Of a stretch of DNA of 64,000 bases, positions 13,501 to 25,300 are shown piece after piece (within the stretch, counting starts at the first letter, position 1; every line of letters starts with the position of its first letter). The notes beneath the pieces are model-generated. The model had not been told where the DNA came from and searched no databases. It worked only from the letters and a program-made list of their open reading frames with translations. The DNA lies in contig JAQGBZ010000064.1 in assembly GCA_034687125.1 (NCBI GenBank), positions 173,655 through 237,654 on the forward strand, read 5' to 3'. This DNA comes from Neelides folsomi. Taxonomy: Eukaryota; Arthropoda; Collembola; Neelipleona; Neelidae. Position numbers and translations under genes: made by a program.

Positions 13501-15815
13501 TAGAGATCGAGCTCGTAAAAAATGTCGACCAATCTTCACTTTGTTATAAAATCTCTTCCTCAATCCTACTATCATGATTTCTCAAATTAATTTGGATTTT
13601 GACAAGGAAGAAATTAGAATAAGAGTATCGACTTATCTTCACAGATTACTTCTTTTCTCTTTTTATGCAAGACAATAATAATAAGAGTAATAAAACACAT
13701 GAAAAGGGGATAAATTATTATCTTTGTGGATTTATATTGCAAATAAAATAAATGCTTAAGTTACAATAATGCATGCTTACGCATGTTATTTTATCGTGCT
13801 ATTTAAAAAATATATAAAAGTTTAATTAAAAAAACATGTGGGAAATTAAGCGTGGATCTTATAAAAAGATTAAAGAGAAAACAAACGGAATATTTATATC
13901 ATACTCGTCTCGTTATAAATATAAAAAAGGCTGATCTGAAGAAGGGATCTTTGGTGGGATTGAGAGATGACCTCATCGACCTTTTTCAACACCTAAATTC
14001 AACATTCGTTATGTTGTTATTTTTGAGAAGGCTCGTCGAACAAATGAGCCCTGAATAGAATCTTCTCACCCTATTTCTAAATTTCAACCTCAAAGATCCC
14101 ATCGCGGACCTCTTCCCCTTTAAAAGATTCCCAAGGCGTCAAAATTCTATTAAGATCATCTTTTTTACTCGGATTATAATAGCCCAAGACTCGCAATGTG
14201 TGGTTATAATTCTATTTCCACGGCTCAGCCCAATCTACCTTTAATCGAGGGAAGACCATAATAAAGATTTTAATAAATGCCCATATAAAGAGATGAGAAA
14301 ATAACACGTTGTTTATCATGTGAGATCAAATGATCTCTTTTGTGCCTTCGTACTTGCCGTAATGAGATCTGAGCCAGATAGGCCGCAAACCTGGCAGATA
14401 AATACATGAATAAATATATTCTTGAGTGTATCTTGACCAATAAGCCATTAACTTAAGGAAGAAATAGGCGGGATAATGCGTTCCCTATATCGTGTTTATA
14501 TATTTAGCTACTAAATCTTTGATTAAAAAGGTCAATAGACTCATACGGAGGGTCGTCAGGGTTTTACGTCTTAACGAGTTTCCTCACATTGACGCTCCCC
14601 CAATGAGATAAATGTGAAAACAAAGTGTTTGAGTTCTTAAAGGCCAAGTCTTCCCCAAACGACTTCCACATTACAATGTATCACATAGGGAGACAACAAA
14701 CAAACGTTGAAGCCCACACGAAGGCTCGTCATCACAGTCTATTAATCCTTTTACGCACTCACAGACCCACTACGAACACGTAAAATGCCTTCATAGTGAG
14801 TTCCTCATCCTTTCTTCCATTTTCCTGGACATTTGCAAAGTTAACACTAACGATAAGATTTAAAGCCTTGATGTGATGTGATATAGAGAGATGCGAGATT
14901 TTGTGGTTTACAAAGTTATCCGTAAAGTACGCCGTTCTACTTCTCATGTTCCTTTCTTAATTTTACTCATAAATTGCAATCTAACTCCTTTTTGATGTAT
15001 TAGTCATTTTAAACATCGGACTCGAGTTTCGTTCCGGTATAAGTCCAATGCTCAAACTTTCAAAGATTCCTCCACAATGAGGGGAAGAAATGAGGTAAAA
15101 AAGGCAAGGCGGCTCAGGCTGAAATTAAAAGTTTTTTCGTCCCTTCAATCCTCCTCATCATTCCCTATAGGGCAACACTGGAGGAAAAGCCCAGGAAGGC
15201 GGTGTACATCGAGACATTACACGATTTATAGGTTGTGAGTCTTGTGAGTATATAAAATACAAACTAAAGAATATGTAGTTACATTGTGTATTGTCGGCAG
15301 TATGACGAACTCGAATCTCTTCGCATTATCCTTTTCTTTATGGTTTGATGTGATGGGTTTACTCTTCTCCTCGACGTTTAATTACTCTCGAAGGAAGATG
15401 ACCGAAGTCCAAGCGGCTCATCAGCCTCAATCCTAATCAACTTCGTCCCGGCCGTTCCCTTCAATATGTTTACATTTCCATTTTCCGCCACTAATATAAT
15501 ATAGCTAGAGTTCAATTTATTTCCCTAATATGCTCAAAACCTCGTTTTTATAAAAATTCAAGGAGATTTATATCCTGGTAAAAACGGGCGAGTTTCAAGT
15601 GATTGATCTTTTGCTACTTCGGAACTCTGCTTGAGATGAGAGGGATCAAGTGAAGTTGCAAAGTTGCGGGTGTGTGAACAAGTTCAGCACTATTTTTTGT
15701 TATGCCAAGGGAGAAAATAAAGATATATCCATGAGAGAGTCTTTTTAATCTTAAAGAACGCAGTTTAACTCATTTAGCTTCAATGCTTCGAGATTTCCCA
15801 TAGTAAATGGGAAGA

Positions 15816-15832
15816 TACACACACACACACAT
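15816..15832. repeat. AC dinucleotide microsatellite
   Basis: A plain alternating AC tract of about 16 bases, followed by a single CATTCACT-like unit. Confidence 0.85.
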
Positions 15833-17776
15833 TCACTTCATTGCTCTTGATGGGCGTATCGTATTGCATGAGAGATTGAGACACCCAACATTTTTATTCC
15901 ACTCGTTTGTCTCTGCTTTCTTTCGATGAAATTCAATACAAATAAAAAGAAGATGACATGTAAACAAAGAGGAAAAATCGCTCATAGATCATAATTACAG
16001 ATTGTAAAAATGTTTTAATTACCCCCACTCGACAGTCAGAACGAGAAAAAGTTTCTAAAAATTTTAATTTCCTCTTTTATGATTTATGACTCGTATAGTG
16101 ATAGTAAAGATGGGATTGGATGTATTAAAATCCGAATCGTAATTGAAATTCATTGTATTTGCAATTTAATTACCAGTGACTAATTTTGTGATGCAGAAGT
16201 TTTCCATATGCGAATAATTGTTCCTTTTATGATCTCCACAAGACTCGCATCAGATACTTGCTTTTGAAATGATATAAAATGCCTGTTGGGTTTTAGAGTG
16301 GGCTTTTCTAATTTATACGATTATATGCGACTATACGCCTTATAAACAACAATAGTCATTATTGTACACGAAATTAAACAGAGAAAGTCACTGGCGCAAT
16401 ACTTTGTGTTTCTTTCCCCTCTAATTATTAATCAGGGAAGTTGGAATTGAATTAGCCACCATTTCCTATTGACACGACGGCCGAATGTGTACAAACTTTT
16501 GAGGAATGAGGGAGGAGCGTTAAGTTATTAAAATCAAAATAAACGTCTGTTTAAGACCCATTAGAGGATAAAGTACTTCAAACACTCTTTGTACGCTCGA
16601 AATAATCACTCTCCCAAGGGAAAGGAATTTAGCAAGAGTTGTAACAAGCTGCATTACCTATCATTACCTCTTCACCCAAATGAAAAACTTTTGCGCCCAA
16701 CCTCCTCATTATGCCTTTTAATCTCCAAATGAAGCTGAATAGCTTATTCCACCGTGAAATTTAAAATAATATAGAAAAATAAACTTAACAAATACATTCA
16801 ATAAATCATAAACAAGGCTGCTTCTATCTATTAAAATAAAATTTCTTTTTTCCTTTTCATTATTTTATATTTACAAATCAACTGGCGCCAGTATCAAATG
16901 ACCCACATTTTAGCCATTTTCTATATGATTTAAAAAGGTTCCAAATTACTCTAATCGCTCATTCATACCTTCTGTTTTGAAAAAGGGAAGTTCCTCAAGT
17001 CGGCAAAGGCTAATGATAAGATATGGAAAATTTGTAAAGGAGCGGAAAGGGGAAACAACCTTTACCTCATTGACTCTCGAGGAAGTAAAAGATCATAAAG
17101 GAGCTCAATTTGAAGTTTAAAGGAGGAAACGGAATGGTTCATTAATTCACATACGTCCCTTTCATCCTCAATGGTCCTCCGAAGAATCATTCATCCAATT
17201 TGAACTCTCCCATTCAACCGGAGGAGTATTTAAAAGGTAATCTAATATGAGTCTCTACCATGATTCATCCTCGTCTCAATTCTATGCGAATGGATTCGTG
17301 TTCCTTGTATTATTAGCCAGGGGATTCATTGACATTCGAAGCCCATTTGTCCCCAATGAGTAAAAGAAGAGACAGAGGAAGTGAACGACGATGACAAGAG
17401 TCATCGGAGACTCAGTGGAAGAAGTCAGCTTCATCTAACTGCACTTTCATTATTCAACGTCGTTTGAATGAGGCTGGGACGGAAGATCGATCCTATCAAT
17501 AATACGTTTTGTCCAAATAGGACACTTTGTCAATCAGGCCATGTATCCATACACAAGAAGCCTCCTCAATAACAAATTTCTTCCTAGTTACATAGGATTG
17601 GAATGTGCAGAAGAGTTCTTCCTTTGAACTATTAATATACCTAATACATGAGTAGTATCTGTATGTATCGGGTTCCAATAAATGCTCGGCCATTCCCACC
17701 CTCATTATGCGTATGGAGATGAGGGTTCATCATTATCCTATGGGGAAGAATGGAAAGAGAATGACAGTGTACAAAC

Positions 17777-17995
17777 CTTCAATTGTTCCAAAACAGTTTG
17801 ACACTCGTGGGTGGCTCCCTTCAATCCCGTTGTCGATCCGGTGGGTGATGAGGAAGTCGGAGGAAGCGCCAAGTTCTCATCGATCGACACAACAATCCGC
17901 TCGAGTCCTCCGCTCACTTTCGTCACGAAGGTTGAGTCCGAAAAGGAGGAAATTAGAAGAGTCACCAGGAGGACCAACGACGTCTTGAACTCCAT
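17777..17995 (-). CDS. First coding exon of a secreted CLCA-like protein (partial gene)
   Basis: The exon encodes 73 residues from the ATG at 17,995 to a splice donor (AAG then GTTTGT) just below 17,777, ending in phase 0. Residues 1-21 form a signal peptide (Met, Glu, Phe, Lys, then a Leu/Val/Ile-rich core ending near SSFSDS). The mature start contains GGLERIVVSIDENL at residues 29-42 and HECQTVLEQLK at 63-73. This order resembles the N-terminus of CLCA proteins, where a Gly-Tyr/Leu-x-x-(I/L)-x-V-x-I-D segment follows the signal peptide and precedes a helix with an early Cys in arthropod members. CLCA proteins are secreted or membrane-associated, self-cleaving metalloproteases with a VWA domain that modulate chloride channels. 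Codons are G/C-ending and coding-like. I found no downstream exon, so the gene either has very large introns, extends beyond the window, or is a relic. The family call is tentative; a generic secreted protein is the alternative. Confidence 0.45.
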
Positions 17996-20900
17996 GTTCT
18001 TCACGTCCACTTGGTTGGTTTTTCCTTTTCAGAGGGGTTTAATGAAAGTCGATGATGGATTTAACTGCCAAATATCTTAGTAACTGTTTACAGGGATCAT
18101 CTTCAACTTTCCAGGCTGTTGATGGGAAAACTGAGGGTTGGGGGATTTTATTGGTAAAAGTTAACTGGATGGTTTAAATCTAACAGTTTGAGGGGCTGAT
18201 TAAGAAAAGAACACTTGACACTTGACGTGGAGTGAAACCATGAATGAGAGTTTGAAACCTCCTTTTGTAAAGATTTCCTAAGCCTGTTCTCAGTGTGTCC
18301 GTTTGGGAGCTACGGAAGCTGGGAATGAACAAGTGATCAACACATTTGAGGGGGAGAATTCTACTTGAGCGTGTCAGTTTTTCCGAATCCGGTCTTTTCA
18401 AATTTCCAAAGGAAAATAGAGGTTGGACTTCACAAGAAGAGAAGGCGAAATACTAATACTCCAACTTGTTCTCCCCTTCCCATATTCTGTCAAAGACAAA
18501 ACTCCACTTTGTTCCCAAATGGTCCTCAAATTACTCTTCCTTCATTAGCAGAAGAGGACAAGTGTTAGAGGCACTCAAATTCAAAAAGACATGTGTAACC
18601 AGATGTCTTCCACAAATTGTCTTCCTTTTGACGTGAGCAACAAGTGGGATGATTTTTGGGGCAAAACACGTGAACGGAATCAAATTCAAAGGTCAAAAGT
18701 TGGGTCAATGAATGAACTTAAAGGATGTGGTAATTAGTGTCCGTCACTTCGACACAGCTGAAAATGTCACTTGGCTAATTAAACACTCGAAGATTAATTA
18801 AATACTTGAAGGGAAATGGGTTAATTTAATATACCAAAATGGATAGAATCCTTTTGTATATTTGGTGAGAGTTGAGGTGAAGTGTACTCGTCGCGTCTAA
18901 GAGCAAAGCGATACTGAGGGTTGAAGTCGTTGAGTCTCTTGCCGGTTTCCTCTCTGCAACCACGGGAAACTTTTTCCTCCTCACCTCCCTTCTGATATAC
19001 CAAAAGGCACATGGATGGTTTCGTTGCTTACATTCGCTCCAGGCAAACTCATCCCGCTTCCCTTCGCACATACACATTTAAGATTCTCCTTCCACTATGC
19101 TTTTTTACTCCATGAGCACAATGCGTGGAGTTACGTACAACTTAAGGATACTATTTTTGTGTAAGATAAATAGGCAGGGAAGTTCCTCAGTCAGGCTGCT
19201 GTCAGGAGGTTTAAAAAGGATGAATCCTTTGTCACCAAAGACATAAGACGCCTTTAACTACCACTATAAGTAAATACCTTCTTATATATAGATTAGACAA
19301 TATACCTGGGTTTGCTAGGCTGGAAGTCATTGTCATTATTGAAAAGGGATACTAATGAAGAAATGGACAGTGGGTTTATACTTATCCATTCTGCTATAGA
19401 GTGCATAAGTGCATAGAGGTATTAACAAATTTGATGGTCTCTTTGGGATTTTCAATCTCGCCCCTTAATCTTTAACTAGCCTTATGGCGTACCTATTGAA
19501 TGTTACAATGGAGAATCAAGAACCCTATATTTTATTTTGTTAAGCATAACATTTTCAATTTAACCGTTATTACTTTAACTAGGATCGACAAAAGTGAAAT
19601 TAGAGAACAAGTACCTATCTACTATTTAAACGTTTTAATTTAAAATTTAATTTTTTAAATAAAAACACGACAGCCTTTTACTCACCATCAAATACGAGCA
19701 TATTATAAATCCATATACAGAATGTATGTTTTACAATTTTATTTAAAATGACATAGATAAATTAAACAATTGTTTCCAAACATTTCAAAAGGAGAACAAA
19801 ATTGTACTTTAAGACAAATGGAATTCGAATGGACTAATTAACCATAAAAATACGTTCTAAAGGATAAATTGTCAAACTCACTCTCCTTTCTCTTTTTGGT
19901 TAAAAATTGAAGTTGATGAATTTAGATTGTACATTGGCTACTCGTATTTATGAGCTCCCATGCAAATATGTAAATAGTTATTATGAGCTCCCATACAAAT
20001 ATATAATAGTAGTTATTTATTAAATAAAATGATGTATTAAAGTATTAAAAATAAATTAAGTTAGTATTGTTTCAGCAATATCATAAATGTTTTATTTATT
20101 TATTATATAGATATTTTGATCTTGCGTAAATATTCACTTTACTTTACAGTATGGTTTATACTATGCTTAACATATTTTTATATCTAAATAATATTACATA
20201 GTTAACTATTGTGCAGTTTCTTTAAATTCCACGTTATTTATCGTTTGATCAAGGAAATCCTCACAAATGAAGATGCAAGAAGTCAAATGGGGAGAATGTC
20301 ATTAATTGTTTTTTGAATTAAATAGATGTCCCATTGTTTAATAGCCTCATTCACCATATTCTCCCAAGTAATAAATTTTGGATCAAAGAGAAGAAGGAGT
20401 GGAAGTCTCGGAGTTGGATCTACAACCCCTTCTGCCTGCTGGGTGAACAAGATGTTATTGAAATTAATCCATTTACAAGGGCCAAGAATTGAGACAAAGA
20501 GGAGGAATTTGATTCGAATTTCATATTATGTACAGACGCTCTCGCGGACTGAATTAAAGATGAAGGAGAAAAGCACTCGCTCGAAGGTGAGACTGACCAT
20601 GTTGTAAGCCAACAACAGCAATGTACATTATAAGTTATCTGGTCTCCTCCTGGTCGTACAGTACCGGTCTCCGTATCGTCGGAAGGATAATTCTTTCATT
20701 CAATTCCTCCACACTTTGTCACTAAAGGTCTCCTCCATGTCATTGGCTATCAATGGTGAAGGGATTCCATTTGCTAAATTCTCCACTCATCTTGTAGTTC
20801 CTCCCCGTGGAGCGATAATAAGGTAATTTTTGCTTAAAACTGACAAAGTTCATCCACACGCGCTGTTCATGAAGGATGGGCTATGTGTTTCTGAGTGACA

Positions 20901-22168
20901 TTTTCCACTTTAAACTTTTATCTCCCCTTTCAACTTGTTTTCAACTGTTTTCTGAAGGTGTTGGAGAGTTTGTTCATTTCGCATTCAACTCTGTTTATGC
21001 TCTTGATAAGCTGAGTTAAAGATGAATGGATGAAAAGAAGTAAAAGCGTCACATAATAATTTGTCTCTTCATTCTGGATTCTCATCCTCGTGCGGATAGG
21101 GAAGTGGAAGGGCTGTCATGAGCGGATCATTGTATAGGAAACTGTCGCGTGTCGGTCACAAATGTGATGAGAATTGAGGAGAAAAGAAATGAGAGCTCTG
21201 GAGGGTTCCTCGATTAAATCTCACTGCATCTCCCCTCTTGACCATGGGAAGACGTCAGGGAGTGAAGGAAGACGTGAGACACGGAAAATAAAACCCACGA
21301 AGAACAAAAATTCTCATTTTCCACACTTTGTTGAAACATTTTGAGGGTAAAAAGAGGATTTTATGCAATTGTTCTCCTTTGCAATTTTAACCCTTCTCGC
21401 ATTTCCTCGTGTCTCAAGTTCGCGAGATGGAATTTTTCCTTAAATCATTTCTACTTGCCATAATACGTTTTTGGCGTGCGAGTGAGCTTTGGAAGTTCAA
21501 ATATTTAATTGAAACAGAGGAGCTTATAAAGGTTAATGATTAAAGAACGGGATAAATGAATTTTAGAATTTGGGTCTGCAGGGTTCGTCCCATTTCTTTC
21601 ACCTCAGTTTCTCCATTGTTCCTTAAGCTGTTTAACTGCTGCTGGATGTTTTAAAAATGCATAAAATATGCATATGAATAAAGGTATAATTTTTCCAGCC
21701 TCCGCATTTTACATTCCAAGTTTCATAAATTCATATGTATGGTAATCATTATATTCTTCACTTTTAATTACTACCCGACATTAGTCAGAAATGACCATTG
21801 GGCTTTCCTCGGCCCCATTGGAAGGTGCGATTGAGAGGGAGCGAAGGCGGACGTGGGGGGAAAGGAAGGACCATCATTTTTGATCCTATTGTTATGCATA
21901 AACAGCGTTAAATGTTGTGAAAGAGGTTGAAATATGGGAAAGGGGCCGGTCCAGAATATATTTACGGTAGCTGGAAGGAGCAGGCGAAAGACGAAAGGGG
22001 ATAAGAAATGTTCAAAATAATAATAAGCAATCAAGACCAGGTGCGATGAATGGGGGTGAGCTCGAAAACGATATTTCAGTTTTCTTTTCATTAATTTAAA
22101 TTTATGAGGTATTCCCTGATAAAATCATGAGTCGTTCCCATCTCCGGCCACAATAAACTAAAAGAAGA
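17996..22168. other. Non-coding stretch with an AT-rich island
   Basis: This contains the presumed upstream region of the CLCA-like exon, then a strongly AT-rich island at about 19,440-20,240. The island carries a 33-bp tandem duplication. No other gene is recognisable. The open frames at 18,180-18,570 and 18,820-19,080 have no signal peptide, motif or paired splice sites. Confidence 0.5.
19948..20016. repeat. Tandem duplication of a 33-bp unit
   Basis: A 33-base unit starting TTATGAGCTCCCAT is followed directly, at 19,981, by a second diverged copy (G/A and small indel differences). It sits inside an AT-rich island. Two diverged copies suggest an old local slippage duplication and not an active satellite. 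Confidence 0.8.
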
Positions 22169-22358
22169 ATGAAGCTACTCTCATTGTTACACTTCCTTTC
22201 ATCATCGGCCCTAACGCCAAATCGAGGAGAGATCAACTTACAGATTCGGGAGCTTAATAGGAAATTGCGACTTCAACGGTTGAGTCAAGTTGATAGGGAG
22301 CGAGAGATCAAAGATGAAGTGGGGATTTTAATGGATTCCCAACCATCTCCAATATATG
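22169..22358 (+). CDS. Candidate first exon of a small secreted or helical protein, unrecognised
   Basis: An ATG at 22,169 has an in-frame TAA five codons upstream. It opens a frame beginning MKLLSLLHFLSSSALT, a plausible but short signal peptide. It continues as a highly charged helical stretch, with EINLQIRELNRKLRLQRL around residues 21-38 and QVDREREIKDEVG around residues 40-52. A good donor (TATG then GTGAGG) occurs after base 22,358, so the exon would hold 63 codons plus one base. If the donor is not used, the frame stops at 22,390 after 73 residues. I do not recognise a family and found no second exon. Composition and donor make it more exon-like than the surrounding chance frames, but it may still be fortuitous. 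Confidence 0.25.
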
Positions 22359-25300
22359 GTGAGGATGAGGGACATGGGATAATGTATTGATCATGTAATT
22401 GTTTCTTCGATTGAATATTCAGTCCATATCCATCGATTATACCAAGGAAAAGAGGGAGTTCATGGCCTTTGAAATTTTATCTGGCAGGGATGGGAGATTT
22501 AAGGGTTCACTCTCCTATTCTTATTCCAACTCTCGAGGAAGCTGAGATAAAAAAGAGGAATAAAACTTCTTGATCACGTAAGATCTCAACGTCGTTCGAT
22601 ACAGAGTTGATATACCTAAAAGAATATAATAGAAACTATCGATGGCAATCTATTACCTTTACCTTCGATTCATCATGGAACTTGATTTGAACCCGGGGAG
22701 TTCGTTTAGTTTTCAATATTATTGAAACATTGGACCAGGCATGTTATTACATTTAACTGGTGTATGAACAAGTATGTAAAATTTACTGATGTAGTACAAA
22801 TGCTCTGTGTACATATGTTATGTTTCCTTTAAGTTTAAAGAACCTGAGCATTTGTATGCGTCTTCGGATTCTCCTCCAGAAGATGTATGTATTCATTGGA
22901 TCTTTGTGGAGGGATCACATGGAGAGAGAAGTGCAGTAATGTATTTAATAATCACCTTTATTTGATGAGGACATCAAGTGAATTTCAAATGGGGGAAATA
23001 AAACGGTGCGGAGAGTCCGTCGGCTGAATCTTCCTTTGGAATTTGCATGCAGGGCGAGTCAGACGAGTTTAATTCAAGAGGACAAAAAGAGAGTAATAAC
23101 AACTACCAACCCACCAAGATCAACTTGCTCCCCAAGATACAAATAAGTAATGGGGAATAGGGCCCTTGAGGTTTCTCCCTGGTCCAGAAGAAAATTCGAG
23201 GGCTACTTACTTACTTAGACCATTAGGATTACAAGTTGTGAGACTCTCTTTTAATGCCTTTTTCACTCTCGGACTTTAATATCAACAATTTGATCTGCAG
23301 CTCAATATAACAACATACCTACAGATAAGTAGAGATGGAAATGAGATTCTTGGTTGGTCCTCCAGGCTCCGGCTCTCAATTTGATACGGATACCCATTCT
23401 GTTTAATTCGACCCAATTGAAGTGGAAAAAAGTTCAATTTCATGGGATCGGATGAAGGGGCCCGGACTTGTTTGCAGTCTTAATCTTCCACCCAACTTCT
23501 CCAAGCTTTGATAAAAGCGGAGTATGTTAAACTGATAACGGACGCATTCTTTATAGTGTATGCAACAGGTACGTCCTAAATCTGGATTTTATCGCTTCCT
23601 TTCAATTTCCCTCATCAAAAGTTCTTTTAAGAATAATACAAACAACGCATGCATGTGATATGAACATTTTTTACAAATGTCTGACTATGAGACGGCCATT
23701 CAAACTAATAAATAAATTAACTAATAAACAAACAAATACAATTCGAATGAATGAATTAATGGAAAAATATTGAAATTATTAAAAACAAAAATTAAAAGTT
23801 TTTATTAATTTCTCTGAAAATAAAAATAATAAGTGGTTTTCAAGTTTAAGGAAAATTAAGATTTGTCATTTCAGTATTTCTTTGTCAAAAAGTTCTTGTG
23901 CATCCCATGTACGCATATTATAATGTTAGATAGAAGTTGATCTTTTTGTCCTTTAAATCTTTCGGATAGATTCCGAAGGCATAATGTCATTTGGAGTATT
24001 GAGTCTTTATTAGCGAGACGCCCTCCTGTTGTTTTCCCTGTCAATAAAGGAGACCAAGTAGATTCAATTTCAATGGCACCACATTCGTCGAGGGCAGTTT
24101 GAGGGAGAATTGGTGATTGGGAATGGAAGCCGTCTGCCTTGCCACGACGAGGGCAGAGGGCAAGTTCTCCACGGTTCCAGAGGCAGCAAGGCAAGGAAGG
24201 TGGGCTCGTTAATGAGGTTTACCTTCCCTACACCATTCTCTTATAAGAAGCATTATAAGTATAGGATATCACATAAAAGGAGAAGGTGGACAGAGGGACC
24301 AGAAATTTCCCTTGTTGGCTTCAGTCAAGGAACGAAGAGAGCGAGTTGAAGCACTTAGAGCTAGCAGACAGTGACTCGGAATTGGAATAAGAATCAGAGC
24401 AGAAGTCGGATAATTAGAACTTGTTTTCCACCCTCGGAGGCAAGAATAATGCTAATGCAGCTCTATCGGCCAGTAGAAAAAAACGGGAGGCTATACAGTT
24501 TAGCCTCCTCTCCGGATGTTTTTATCGGACTTGACTCCTTTGCTCCCTCAGTCAACCTCCCCACTTGCTTGCACTTAAAGACAGGGCAGGTTGACTTGGT
24601 TCTTCTGTTTGCTTCATTACTCCTTATCGCCCCCACCCATGGAAAGAGGGAAGAAATATGACCCAGGATGGTCATACGCGCGTCGTCCCCACCTGAAGAT
24701 CTATGTACTGAGGATATAGTTCCTCAATGGAATATTGAATGTTATGTATGGGAGCACGAAGGGCCGTCAATGGATGATTCAAGGGGTTTTGGCCCTCTTA
24801 AATCCTCGTACCGGCATCTTTGCTTCAAAAGATACGGGGAAAACTGTCGGTGAGGCAGGTTTGGGCCAATTAGCATAAGATTCATCGAGAAGATTCCCCT
24901 CACATTTCCCTCTCTGTTCTCATGAGGCATTGAGGAGAGGAAAAATTGGTCATAAAATAAACTCAAACGGCAATGTTCACATTCACCATCCGACCCTTAT
25001 ATTTTCATAAGGAATATTAGAGAGGAATGATTTCTTTTTGCTCTGGCCGTTGGTGCCTTCAGCTATGCCCAAAAGCCCTCAATCTCAACTCCTTGCTCGT
25101 AATTTGTATTTTTTAATTCCTTGGCCCTTATAGCTCCACAACCCGCACTCGACGGAATAATAAGTAGAGGAGAGAGAAATATGCACATTCTTATCGGCCG
25201 AGTTGCAATAATTCATATAGTTTGCATTTGCTTGTCTTTGGCCGCCTCCACGTAGGTCACATTAAAATGATCTCTGGGAGCGTTTAAAGCGGAATAAATA

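Larger units (their letters stand above)
4834..17776. other. Non-coding stretch, no recognised gene
   Basis: No recognisable conserved exon was found on either strand. If the CLCA-like exon just to the right belongs to an intact minus-strand gene, its later exons should lie in this stretch or further left. I could not identify the expected metallohydrolase/VWA-domain motifs here. The stretch includes microsatellites at 7,822-7,848, 10,503-10,533 and 15,816-15,832 and an AT-rich island at about 13,600-13,860. The longest open frame, 140 codons on the minus strand at 13,153-13,575, has no family resemblance and looks like chance. Confidence 0.55.

Noticed and set aside
13153-13575. 140-codon open frame on the minus strand, the longest in the gene-poor part
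   Set aside because: No motif, signal, repeat or family resemblance; composition looks random, and one frame of this length is expected by chance in 55 kb.
24371-24661. Neuropeptide-like RKKR cleavage site in a plus-strand frame
   Set aside because: The frame has stops immediately around it, no signal peptide, and the peptide matches no known neuropeptide.
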